From: Mesorhizobium sp. RMAD-H1
GTDB lineage: Bacteria; Pseudomonadota; Alphaproteobacteria; Rhizobiales; Rhizobiaceae
Assembly (NCBI RefSeq): GCF_014191375.1
Contig: NZ_JACHWN010000001.1
Coordinates: 620,001 to 684,000, forward strand
Direction of reading: 5' to 3'
DNA: 64,000 nucleotides
Below are positions 17,501-25,547 of the stretch, in pieces. Every line of letters begins with the position of its first letter. The stretch's first letter is position 1. The notes below the pieces were generated by a model. It saw only the letters and a program-made list of their open reading frames with translations, had not been told where the DNA came from and ran no database searches. Position numbers and translations under genes: made by a program.

Positions 17501-18327
17501 CGGATACGGACCCGAACCCGCATCCGGCCGGTCTGGAGGACAAGGCGGTACGCCGTGCATTGCGGTTCCTTGCCAAGGCATCGGCCAGGCTCAGGACCTC
17601 GGCCTCGCCGGACCGGATCCTGCTGGAAAGCCCCGCGCACGGCACCATTTCCGTCCGGCTTTCGCATTTGTGCTTCATGCAGCAGGCGGGGGTGATCGCC
17701 CGCGACGGCGAGACGGTCATGCTGACGGAGCAGGGGCGCGCTTTTGCCCATGGCAATTCGGCGGTTCCGGTTTGCGGTCGCGACCTGGAAGACATTCAGC
17801 TCGAGGTGGACGGCGAAACGAGGCTCGTCGCTTTCAATCATGCCGAATCGCCCCTGGGGCAGCTTTGCCGGCGCAAGGGCGCGGATGGAAAGCCGTTCCT
17901 GACCGCGGAGGAGTTTGCCGCCGGCGAGCGCCTGCGCTCCGACTTCACCCGCGGGAACCTGATGCCGCGGATCGGCGCAAACTGGGAGGCGAGCGTGGCG
18001 GGGCGCAACCGCACGACCGGAAACGGCGCCGCCGAGTTGACCGATGCCGCGCTTGCCGCGCGTCTGCGCGTGGAAAAGGCGCTCGACGCCGTCGGGCCGG
18101 AGCTGTCCGGCGTGCTGATCGACGTCTGCTGCTTTCTGAAGGGCCTCGAAGCCGTCGAACGGGAGCGCCGCTGGCCGGCGCGCTCGGCGAAACTTCTGCT
18201 CAAGGCCGCACTTGGCGTCCTCGACCGGCATTACCGTCCGCAAGGCGGGGCGGCTAAGCCGGGACGCCGGCGTGTCCTGCAATGGGGAACGGCCGATTAC
18301 CGGCCATCGATAGGGCCTAGCGGGTGA
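17497..18327 (+). CDS. DUF6456 domain protein, partner of the DnaA-domain-IV protein
   Basis: A 276-residue protein of unknown function. The N-terminal half (about 15-85) reads like a winged helix (RALRFLAKASARL, then LSHLCFMQQAGVI and a VMLTEQGRAF wing). The C-terminal half (about 105-255) is the DUF6456 region with FNHAESPLGQL, FTRGNLMPRIGANW and DVCCFLKGLEAVER motifs and a final helix resembling a helix-turn-helix. It is co-translated with the preceding DnaA-domain gene (ATGA overlap). The pair suggests a DNA-binding complex. It converges with sufE, overlapping by 11 bases. The start is the ATG at 17497, supported by GAGGGGAGG upstream. Confidence 0.75.
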   Translation: MTDTDPNPHPAGLEDKAVRRALRFLAKASARLRTSASPDRILLESPAHGTISVRLSHLCFMQQAGVIARDGETVMLTEQGRAFAHGNSAVPVCGRDLEDIQLEVDGETRLVAFNHAESPLGQLCRRKGADGKPFLTAEEFAAGERLRSDFTRGNLMPRIGANWEASVAGRNRTTGNGAAELTDAALAARLRVEKALDAVGPELSGVLIDVCCFLKGLEAVERERRWPARSAKLLLKAALGVLDRHYRPQGGAAKPGRRRVLQWGTADYRPSIGPSG

Positions 18328-18739
18328 GCGCGGCCTGCGCCTCGGTGCGGATGCGGCGGATCATGGCGCGCAGGCCGTTGGAGCGCTGCGGCGTCAGGTG
18401 CTCGTCAAGCCCGAGGGTCTTCAGGATGCTCTCCGGGTCGACGGCCAGTATCTCCGATGCCCTGCGGCCGGAATAGAGCGCGAGCACGATGGCGACGAGA
18501 CCGCGCACGATATGCGCGTCGGAATCGCCGAGAAAGGTGATCTCGGGATCGGGGCCTTCGCCGATCTCGGTCTTGAGCCATACCTGGCTGACGCATCCCT
18601 GCACCTTGTGCGCCGCGTCGCGGGCATCGTCGGGATAAGGTGTGAGATCGCGTCCGAGATCGATGACATAGCGATAGCGGTCTTCCCACTCGTCGAGAAT
18701 GTCGAAATCGGCAACGATGTCGTCTATGGTCTGGGTCAT
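18317..18739 (-). CDS. sufE: Cysteine desulfuration protein SufE
   Basis: A 140-residue SufE-family protein that accepts persulfide sulfur from SufS and activates it for Fe-S cluster assembly. The sulfur-accepting cysteine is Cys49 in KVQGCVSQVW, and the flanking DSDAHIVRGLVA and LGLDEHLTPQRSNGL motifs are conserved. It is not next to other suf genes, which is common for rhizobial sufE copies. Start ATG at 18739. The last 11 bases overlap the convergent DUF6456 gene. Confidence 0.93.
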   Translation of the reverse strand: MTQTIDDIVADFDILDEWEDRYRYVIDLGRDLTPYPDDARDAAHKVQGCVSQVWLKTEIGEGPDPEITFLGDSDAHIVRGLVAIVLALYSGRRASEILAVDPESILKTLGLDEHLTPQRSNGLRAMIRRIRTEAQAALTR

Positions 18740-18916
18740 GCGCTCACTTGAATGGATGCTTAGGCTGTCTTCCGGCCGTTCCTGCCTTCATATAGCGATT
18801 GGCTGCGGCAACGTCACGGGTAGAAGGACAATTTCCCGCGGTTCAAAAAGAAAGCCGCACGCGGAGAGCGCACGGCTTACCGGAAATCCGGCAGGCGAGG
18901 CTAAGTGAAATATCGA

Positions 18917-19429
18917 TCAGTTCCCGTGTTTCACGGTTCCGGTGTGCAGCGCGTCCATCTTTCCGGTGACCGCTTCGCGTGACGTGGGAACGGGAATGGA
19001 AATGCTTTCGCCATTCTTCGGCATTTCCGGCATTTTGACCTGCAGGGCCTCGATCTTCGACGAGATTGAGGATGCCGCCGTTTGGCCGCCTGAAGGGGCA
19101 TTGAGATATTCATGGACAATGTGCGCACCGTCCTTGGCCTGCAGGCCAAGGCTGGAGAATACGGATTTCCCGGTCTCGCAGATGCTGGGATTGCGGGTGC
19201 AGAAATCGCTGACATCGGCCAGCGTCTTCTGGGCGGCGAAAAGGGTATCGAGAGAACCGGCCGTTTCAGGGCCTTCCTCCGAGCCGCTGTCACGAACCAC
19301 GGTCTCGGCGCTGGAAGGACGAGTGCTGTCCTGCTCGCCGGTTCTGATGGCCAGGTCAGCCAGCGGCGTATGCGGCAGGACCACGAAGGCCAGCGTCAGC
19401 CAGAAAGCCATCTTTATAAGAAAGCGCAT
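18917..19429 (-). CDS. DUF5330 exported/membrane-anchored protein
   Basis: A 170-residue protein with an N-terminal signal or anchor (MRFLIKMAFWLTLAFVVLP). The conserved core is ADVSDFCTRNPSICETG, with two cysteines, followed by FSSLGLQAKDGAHIVHEYL, which I associate with DUF5330. The remainder is low-complexity and Ser/Thr-rich. The function is not known; a periplasmic location is likely. The ATG at 19429 gives the clean signal; longer readings run into promoter sequence. It is divergent from the DivJ-like kinase gene. Confidence 0.8.
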   Translation of the reverse strand: MRFLIKMAFWLTLAFVVLPHTPLADLAIRTGEQDSTRPSSAETVVRDSGSEEGPETAGSLDTLFAAQKTLADVSDFCTRNPSICETGKSVFSSLGLQAKDGAHIVHEYLNAPSGGQTAASSISSKIEALQVKMPEMPKNGESISIPVPTSREAVTGKMDALHTGTVKHGN

Positions 19430-19907
19430 GCTCCCATCCCTTTTATGCTCCGGCCGCTTGCAGTGCACGGCCTTTATGGAGCGACCATGACAGACAGACA
19501 AAAAAATCCGATTGAAGGCCGAAAGCGAATTTGATTCGAATTTGAACTGATTTCTCAACGTTTCGTCAGCATATGCGTCCGCCATTGGGCGAAATGGCTC
19601 CGCTGCCGTCATGCTGCCGCATTTCGTCCATGTCGGGCAACGTTCTGTTTACCATAGGCCGAAAAGCGAGGTCCCCAACCGTCCAAATCTATGCTGTGGG
19701 TTGGGTGGAGGGAGAGCCTTTATCCATTCCTTAAAGCCTCGGCGGCAATCTGGCAGCTATACAAAGCCGCGCTTTTCCGTGGCGTCCTTCAGGGGTGCCG
19801 CGGTGAAACCGGAAGCACATAACGCATGTAGTGGGTACGGCACGGTGCACGCCATTTTTCTGAAAACCTTCGAATTCGCAGGCGCTCGTGTACGCGGTTG
19901 TGCCCGT
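19430..19907. other. Divergent promoter region between the DUF5330 gene and the divJ-like gene
   Basis: 478 bases without a convincing gene. The main visible signal is a pair of 9-bp direct repeats, CGAATTTGA, at 19526-19534 and 19537-19545, with an 11-bp period, the usual spacing for tandem binding by OmpR-type regulators. Part of the right side may be coding if the kinase uses the GTG at 19803. Confidence 0.5.
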
Positions 19908-21728
19908 ATGTTCGACGGCTATTGCGGGCGCTGGATTTCGGCCGGGCAGGGTGCCGGCAATACGGCGGACAAGCGGATGATCGCAGCCTTCTGCACCATG
20001 CCGGTTGCGCTCGCCGCAGCCTTTGCGGCAGGCGGCACGGTCTCCAGCGGGCTTGAAGCAGGCCTGGCGGCGGCGATCTTCACCGGCATCGCCATGATCC
20101 TGTGCGCGCTCACCTCGCTTGGCCTGCGCCCTGGCTTCGTCGGCATCGCCGGCATCGCAGCCTACGGCGCGGGGATTGCCCTTGCCGGCTATGGCGCGGC
20201 GCCGTCCAATCCGACGCTCTGGACCATGGCAGCCGCCATCTCGTTCGAAAGCTGGTTCGTCGGCCGCACCGGCCGCAGCGCTGCAATCGGCATGATCGTC
20301 GGTCTTCTGGTCTTCGCTGTCCTCATCACGGAGGCATCGCCCTCCGCCACGCCGGCTTCGCCGGCGATGACCGCCTTGCTGACGATCATCTATATCGGAA
20401 CGCTCCTGGCACGGGCGATGCATGTCGTGCGTTCCATGACGGACAAGGCCAATCCTTCGGGCGTTGACGACGTCGAGAATGCACTCGACGGCGTGGTGAT
20501 CCGCCTGTCGCCGGATGGCGTCATCCGTTCGCTGTCTGCGAGGGCACCGGAGCATCTCGGCGTCTCGCGCCAGGTGATGATCGGCACCCCGTTCATGGAT
20601 CGCGTCCATATTTCGGACCGTGTTCATTATCTCGGCCTGCTGGCGGACCTTCGCGCGCCCGGGAACGACGGCAAGCGCTCGGCAGCCATCGAGGTGCGCC
20701 TGCGTCGCGTCGGCGGCGAGGCCGGCACCCATTCGATCGTTTTCCACCCCTTCCGGCTTGATGCGGTCGCGATCAGGGAAAATGGCGTGTTGCAGGGCTT
20801 TACCCTGATCGCCCGCGACATCTCCAGCGAACAGGCCTCGCGCGAGGCCCTGCGCCGCGCCGAGGACGAGGCGGAAAATCTCCAGATATCGAAAAACCGC
20901 TTCCTGGCCTCCGTCAGCCATGAGCTGCGCACGCCGCTCAACTCCATCATCGGTTTCTCGGATGCGCTGCTGCACGAAATGCTGTGCCGCTTCGAAAACG
21001 AGAAGCAGCGCGAATATGTCGATCTCATCCATCGCTCGGGCACGCATCTCCTCGAAGTGGTCAATGCCATCCTGGAAATGTCGAAGATCGAGTCCGGCAC
21101 CTATCGCATCTTCCCGGAGACGTTTGCCTTCGGCGATGCCGTTGGTATGTGCACCGGGGTCATGGGTCATCAGGCGGCGAAAAAGGGCGTGGTGCTGTGC
21201 GACCGGATCAGCGCAGGGGTAGGCAACGTGGTCGCCGACCGGCGCGCTGTTCAACAGATCCTGATCAATCTCGTGTCCAACGCGGTGAAATTCACGGAAA
21301 AAGGCGGCTGCGTCACCATCGACGCAGGCGTGGAGACGGTGAAGAACGTGCCCACGCTGGTCTTTTCGGTGGCCGATACCGGCATCGGCATGGCTGAGGA
21401 CGATCTCACCCGGCTGTGCCAGCCTTTCACGCAGCTCGACAACGCCTATACCCGCGCCCATGAGGGAACGGGTCTCGGCCTCTCGCTGGTGAAGGGGCTC
21501 GTGGAGCTGCATGAGGGCACGATGGAAATCGCCAGCCGGCCGGGCGAGGGAACTGTTGTCACTGTCCGCCTGCCCCTCAACGGGCCACGGGCTTATCGTT
21601 TGCAGGAGCAGAAGGAAGAAGCAGGGACGGTGGTCGATATCCACCGCATTCAGGCAGAAAGGCGTCATGACAAGCAAGAAGACGAACGGGAAAGGCAGGC
21701 CTATGCGCAAAACCGCAAGACGGCGTAG
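19908..21728 (+). CDS. divJ: DivJ-like membrane sensor histidine kinase
   Basis: A 606-residue kinase. About six membrane helices occupy residues 25-172, then a PAS domain (about 188-305), HisKA with His338 in [11 protein letters not shown], and HATPase with Asn458 (N box) and the D490-TGIG G1 box. The multipass-PAS-HisKA layout and HisKA sequence fit DivJ/PleC-type kinases, where DivJ phosphorylates DivK and sustains CtrA control of the cell cycle. Its position near ros/mucR matches my memory of divJ in Agrobacterium. The start is uncertain: ATG at 19908 and GTG at 19803 are both in frame and neither has a strong ribosome site. The C-terminal tail (580-606) is charged and unstructured. Confidence 0.7.
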   Translation: MFDGYCGRWISAGQGAGNTADKRMIAAFCTMPVALAAAFAAGGTVSSGLEAGLAAAIFTGIAMILCALTSLGLRPGFVGIAGIAAYGAGIALAGYGAAPSNPTLWTMAAAISFESWFVGRTGRSAAIGMIVGLLVFAVLITEASPSATPASPAMTALLTIIYIGTLLARAMHVVRSMTDKANPSGVDDVENALDGVVIRLSPDGVIRSLSARAPEHLGVSRQVMIGTPFMDRVHISDRVHYLGLLADLRAPGNDGKRSAAIEVRLRRVGGEAGTHSIVFHPFRLDAVAIRENGVLQGFTLIARDISSEQASREALRRAEDEAENLQISKNRFLASVSHELRTPLNSIIGFSDALLHEMLCRFENEKQREYVDLIHRSGTHLLEVVNAILEMSKIESGTYRIFPETFAFGDAVGMCTGVMGHQAAKKGVVLCDRISAGVGNVVADRRAVQQILINLVSNAVKFTEKGGCVTIDAGVETVKNVPTLVFSVADTGIGMAEDDLTRLCQPFTQLDNAYTRAHEGTGLGLSLVKGLVELHEGTMEIASRPGEGTVVTVRLPLNGPRAYRLQEQKEEAGTVVDIHRIQAERRHDKQEDERERQAYAQNRKTA

Positions 21729-22629
21729 CATCGGCCGCCGCATCGCCGATGCGCTGTTCGCCACCGTATCCGCGATGGCAATCGCCGCGGGGGACGCCAT
21801 CGCGCGCAATCCGGTGGCGACCGGCGGCGCGACAGCTTTCCTTGTTACCCTCGGTTTCGTCTCCGCCAATGCGCTCTGGTACCAGCCGCAGGCGCATGGG
21901 GGGGTGTTTTTCAAGACGCGCCCCGATCTCGTGTTCAAGCCGCTGCCGCATGCTGAAACTCCGCTCAAGCAGCCGGTGACGTCGGCGGCGCCCGCGCCCG
22001 CGGCAGCGCCTCCGCCCCAACAGCGCGCCGCGGTTGAACCGGCGGAACCGGATGTGAGCGATCGGCAGCCGGCCATCGAGCCGGAGGAAATACCGGTGCC
22101 GGCACCACAGCTTGCCGAAGGCGGCGACCCTGAGATCGCCCAGCTGCAGCACAAGCTGGCGGCACTCGGCTTTTATGAGGGGCCAATCGACGGTCTGCCG
22201 GGTCCGCAGACGCGCAAGGCGCTCGATACCTGGCGCGCGGTCCAGGCCAAGGCCGGCATTCAGACCGTTTCGACGGGTAGTGCCGCTGCGAATGAGGCGG
22301 TCGAGACGGGCAGCGTCGCCGTCCCCGGCACCCGGCCGAAGCGGTCGGAAGGCGGGGTCGATCGGACGACGACCACTGCGGTCACCACGCCGCGCCCGCA
22401 GGCTGCGGTCATTCCCGCGCCCCCGAGCGCTGTCTCCTCCGCGCAGATCATACGCGTGCAGGCAGGGCTCAAGGCCTTCGGCAATGATCTGATCACGGTC
22501 GATGGCGTGCCGGGGAAGGCCACGCAGGATGCGATCCGCGAGTTCCAGAAGCTCTTCCGCCTCAAGGTAACGGGGCAGGTCGATGATGAGCTGATCGCCA
22601 AGATGCGTGAAATCGGTTTGATAAGCTGA
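21667..22629 (+). CDS. Membrane-anchored protein with two peptidoglycan-binding domains
   Basis: A 320-residue protein with a basic N-terminus, one membrane segment (about 50-71), a long Pro/Ala-rich periplasmic linker (about 95-150), and two PG_binding_1 repeats (about 155-195, motif LGFYEGPIDGLPGPQTRKAL; and about 265-320, motif DGVPGKATQDAIREFQ). It probably tethers the inner membrane to the cell wall. The reading frame overlaps the end of the divJ-like gene by 62 bases; a second ATG at 21703 with GGAAAGG upstream would cut the overlap to 26. Co-transcription with the kinase is likely, which suggests a role in envelope or division control. Confidence 0.83.
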   Translation: MTSKKTNGKGRPMRKTARRRSIGRRIADALFATVSAMAIAAGDAIARNPVATGGATAFLVTLGFVSANALWYQPQAHGGVFFKTRPDLVFKPLPHAETPLKQPVTSAAPAPAAAPPPQQRAAVEPAEPDVSDRQPAIEPEEIPVPAPQLAEGGDPEIAQLQHKLAALGFYEGPIDGLPGPQTRKALDTWRAVQAKAGIQTVSTGSAAANEAVETGSVAVPGTRPKRSEGGVDRTTTTAVTTPRPQAAVIPAPPSAVSSAQIIRVQAGLKAFGNDLITVDGVPGKATQDAIREFQKLFRLKVTGQVDDELIAKMREIGLIS

Positions 22630-22651
22630 TGAGCCAGGAAAGGCTCGCGAC

Positions 22652-22996
22652 TTGCGCCTGACATCCGATTTCTGGGTTTCGGCCCTCATGCGCCGCGTGA
22701 ATGGCAGCGGCGGCTTCGCCTATCTCGCGCGGCGCGGTTCGGCGGAAGCGGGGGCGATCTTCATCAAGCTGCGCAAGGCCGGCGGTGCTTACGACCTTTA
22801 TGGCCCGGCGCCGCAGATCGCCTACGACACAGGCAAGCCCGACGAGCGCGTCTTCACCCGTATCGGGCAGGACCTGCCGGAATGGGAAGCCGACGAAAAA
22901 CTGCGCGGCGAGACACGCTTCGATCCCGATCTCTGGCTGGTCGAGATCGAAGGCTATGCCGGTGAGGAAGAGCTGTTCGCGGTGGTGGAGCTGTAA
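22652..22996 (+). CDS. DUF1491 family protein
   Basis: A 114-residue cytoplasmic protein with the DUF1491 pattern: SDFWVSALMRRVNGSGGFAYL at the start, RRGSAEAGAIFIK in the middle and DPDLWLVEIEG near the end. The function is not known. The start codon is TTG at 22652 with AGGAAAGG upstream; no ATG precedes the conserved N-terminus. It follows the peptidoglycan-binding gene by 22 bases and probably belongs to the same transcript. Confidence 0.85.
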   Translation: MRLTSDFWVSALMRRVNGSGGFAYLARRGSAEAGAIFIKLRKAGGAYDLYGPAPQIAYDTGKPDERVFTRIGQDLPEWEADEKLRGETRFDPDLWLVEIEGYAGEEELFAVVEL

Positions 22997-23031
22997 AGGC
23001 GGTGATCGGCGCTTCTCGTGAAGCGGTCCTG

Positions 23032-24081
23032 CTAGCGCACCGCCTTCAGCGGTCCGACGCCGTCGCTATTGGCGGGATCCAGTACCGGTTCGTCTTCCGC
23101 TGCCGCCATTTCCCGCAATTTCTGCCGCAAGAGCGCGGTCATGTCTCCGGCTTTCCAGCGCCGCACGATGGCGAGCGCCGTCTCCCGTTCGATTGAGCGG
23201 TAGAAATGCACGAAATCCCGGAGCGCGTGTTTGTCGCTATGGATGGTGCCGAGCACGGCTGTGAGGATCAGATAGGCGTCCTGTGCCGAAAGGCCGAGCG
23301 CCCGGAGCGCAATGGGCAGCCGCGAATCCGGCCATTTGCCGATAATCGCTTCAGCGTGTTCGAAGGTCACGCCCAGCGTGTCGGCGACCAGATTGCGGAA
23401 GAAGACCGGATCGATGAGCAGTGCCGTGTCGATCATGTGATCGGCTGCGACCGACGGCTTTTGGGTATCCCCACCCGGTTGCAGTTCCGATGTGAGCTGC
23501 TTCGATGTCGCCTCGCGCATGATCGCGCGCAGCCTGTCGTGCGCTTCGCGCGTCGCCGGAGAAAAGGGGGTAGGCTGAGGTGAGGGGGCATGCGCCGCAC
23601 GCGCCTCGGCTCGCGCCAGTTGCCGCCTGACGGCCATCGAGCGGTCGACGGCAGGGTCGGCGAAGCTATCCAGAAGCCCCTGGACGATCGGATCGACTTG
23701 CGGACGCCGCGCGATGGCGCGGGCATGTCCCAGCCCCCGTTTGCCGATGATGTCGACCAGGTCGGCCGATGTCAGGATCGGTGAGCGCAGGAGCAGCGGC
23801 GCGGCGATCTCGACCGCCTCGTTGCAGAGCGCCAGAACGAGGTTGCGCGGCGCATGTTCCATCTGCGAGAGCACCGCGGCGGCATGGCGCTTGCCGCGTG
23901 CCGTCGCGCTTGCGAGGAGCGGCAGCGTCAGATCCTCGAGTTGCTGGATATCGCTTCGGGCGGGGCGTGTGATGGAGGTGAATGCAGTGACAGCCGCTGA
24001 AAGGAGATCATCGGCCTTGCCGCCGCTGGCCTTTCCGCTTCCGGACAGGGCTTCCAGGGCGCGGAACTGTTCGTTTGTCAC
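23032..24081 (-). CDS. DUF2336 family protein
   Basis: A 349-residue helical-repeat (HEAT-like) protein matching DUF2336: an N-terminal LTLPLLASATARGKRHAAAV segment, then LVLALCNEAVEIAAPLLLRSP and a HARAIARR motif. No membrane segment or enzymatic motif is visible. Proteins of this family occur widely in Alphaproteobacteria and their role is unclear. ATG at 24081. It converges with DUF1491. The 231-bp gap to 24314 contains no visible gene. Confidence 0.85.
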   Translation of the reverse strand: MTNEQFRALEALSGSGKASGGKADDLLSAAVTAFTSITRPARSDIQQLEDLTLPLLASATARGKRHAAAVLSQMEHAPRNLVLALCNEAVEIAAPLLLRSPILTSADLVDIIGKRGLGHARAIARRPQVDPIVQGLLDSFADPAVDRSMAVRRQLARAEARAAHAPSPQPTPFSPATREAHDRLRAIMREATSKQLTSELQPGGDTQKPSVAADHMIDTALLIDPVFFRNLVADTLGVTFEHAEAIIGKWPDSRLPIALRALGLSAQDAYLILTAVLGTIHSDKHALRDFVHFYRSIERETALAIVRRWKAGDMTALLRQKLREMAAAEDEPVLDPANSDGVGPLKAVR

Positions 24082-24313
24082 GCGGGGTACTCCGGATAAA
24101 TCGTAAGCAACAACAAACCTTCGAGGAGCGGGTCTGCCCGCTCTGTTGCCGCAATCTAGCGGAGAAGCCTTAGCAAGCTGTTAACCATGGGCAGTTTGCA
24201 GGCCAAAAGGGGGCATTCGCCGCGGCGACGGCACTGGGATCCATGCCTCTACCTTCCCGCGTAACCACGGTTCGGAAAATAGCGGCCGCTCGAAGCTAAA
24301 AGTGAATGGGCCC

Positions 24314-24859
24314 TCACATCGGCAGCAAGGCGCAGCCCGCCTTGCTCAGGAAATCGCGCACCGGCGGCTGCCAGCTCTCATCCGGCGTGAAGCCGCGGAT
24401 CAGGACGATGCCCTCGTCCATATCTTCCTCGATGAGGATCGACTGCGCTGCCGTTTCCGGCAGGTCTTTCTTCAAGTTGAGCATCTGCACCGGATTGGCG
24501 ATCACCAGATCGAGCTTGCCGTCGGTGGAGGTACGGTCGTTGAGGCTGTAGAGGTTTTCCGCGCTGCGATTGTAGATCGAGACCGACCAGAAGGGCACAT
24601 TGTCGCCCGCGGCCGTGATGCGTACCGGCCCGCCGGTCAGGTCGAAACGGCAGGCCGCTTCCTGAAACAGGGGATCATGGGCACCGCCGCGCCCGTCCTT
24701 CTCCGCTTCGATGAGGTGGAAGCGATAGGGCGCGCCGTAGCCCGAAATCCGCGACCAGGCGTTGCGGTCGGAATAGACGGGGACGAGCATCAGCACAGCG
24801 ACGTGGACGATGCCCGCGCCGATCAGGCCGACGAGAAGGGCATGGAACAACCTACCCAC
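24314..24859 (-). CDS. DUF1254 domain membrane-anchored protein
   Basis: A 181-residue protein with one N-terminal membrane helix (about 6-27) and a periplasmic domain holding motifs such as FWSVSIYNRSAENLYSLND, the DUF1254-type core. Its start overlaps the stop of the upstream DUF1214 gene by 8 bases, so the two are translationally coupled. DUF1214/DUF1254 pairs recur in Rhizobiales with unknown function; they may form a beta-rich periplasmic heterodimer. Confidence 0.8.
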   Translation of the reverse strand: MGRLFHALLVGLIGAGIVHVAVLMLVPVYSDRNAWSRISGYGAPYRFHLIEAEKDGRGGAHDPLFQEAACRFDLTGGPVRITAAGDNVPFWSVSIYNRSAENLYSLNDRTSTDGKLDLVIANPVQMLNLKKDLPETAAQSILIEEDMDEGIVLIRGFTPDESWQPPVRDFLSKAGCALLPM

Positions 24860-25445
24860 GGCAGCCTGCCTCTTCCACGAGACTTGCGCTCGGCATGACG
24901 AGATCGGAAAGGCCGGAGGAACTGGCGACCGGCGTGTCGTAGAAGGTCATGACGAGAACGAACGGTCCCGAGCCTTCCACCGGCAGCCAGTTGCCGGGTT
25001 GCGCCTCTGGTGAGACGGTGATGCTGAAGCGTCCGTCCTCGCTGCGCAGGATTTCGCGCGAATGGACTGCGGGCAGCATGCCGGGGCGGGGCGGCAAGGG
25101 TTGCAACGACCGGTCGGCGGGGTAAAGCGTCCAGAAACGGGCAGGGGGCGTGGCGCCGGTAATCCTGTAGGTACAGCTGCGGTCGAGCTCCCGGCCCCGT
25201 GCGTCGCGGCTGGCATGGAAGATGAGGCCTTCGGCTGCCCCGAGTGCCAGGGTCCCGTTCCTCGCGCCGCGCGCCTTGGCATAAGGGTCCGAATCCGGCG
25301 TGCCCGCTGCCGGGTAGGCGCTCCACTGGCCGACTTCCAGCGCCCCGAAACCTTCGAAGCGGTCGAGCGCATATTGCACGCTGCCCGCGCCGCCGCCGAT
25401 GGCGATGGCAAGGGTCAGGCCGGTGAGTAGGACGGTTCGAAGCAT
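24852..25445 (-). CDS. DUF1214 domain exported protein
   Basis: A 197-residue protein with an N-terminal signal or anchor (residues 1-22, ending GGGAGSVQYAL). It has a DUF1214-like domain with DRSCTYRITGATPPARFWTLY and SITVSPEAQPGNWLPVEG motifs, and one cysteine pair (C133 and a C-terminal EEAGCRG). It is the first gene of a two-gene unit with the DUF1254 protein. I can name the family but not the function. Confidence 0.8.
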   Translation of the reverse strand: MLRTVLLTGLTLAIAIGGGAGSVQYALDRFEGFGALEVGQWSAYPAAGTPDSDPYAKARGARNGTLALGAAEGLIFHASRDARGRELDRSCTYRITGATPPARFWTLYPADRSLQPLPPRPGMLPAVHSREILRSEDGRFSITVSPEAQPGNWLPVEGSGPFVLVMTFYDTPVASSSGLSDLVMPSASLVEEAGCRG

Positions 25446-25547
25446 CGGGCGCTGGCGTGATGAAGGAATCGGATATTAGCAGGATAGAGCATCATCCCGA
25501 AGGATTGACAGAGATTTCAGGCAAAACAAAGTGTTGGAGGATGGCTT

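Noticed and set aside
19731-22154. 807-codon open frame opposite the divJ-like kinase
   Set aside because: Antisense shadow spanning two real genes and their junction; no recognisable motif.
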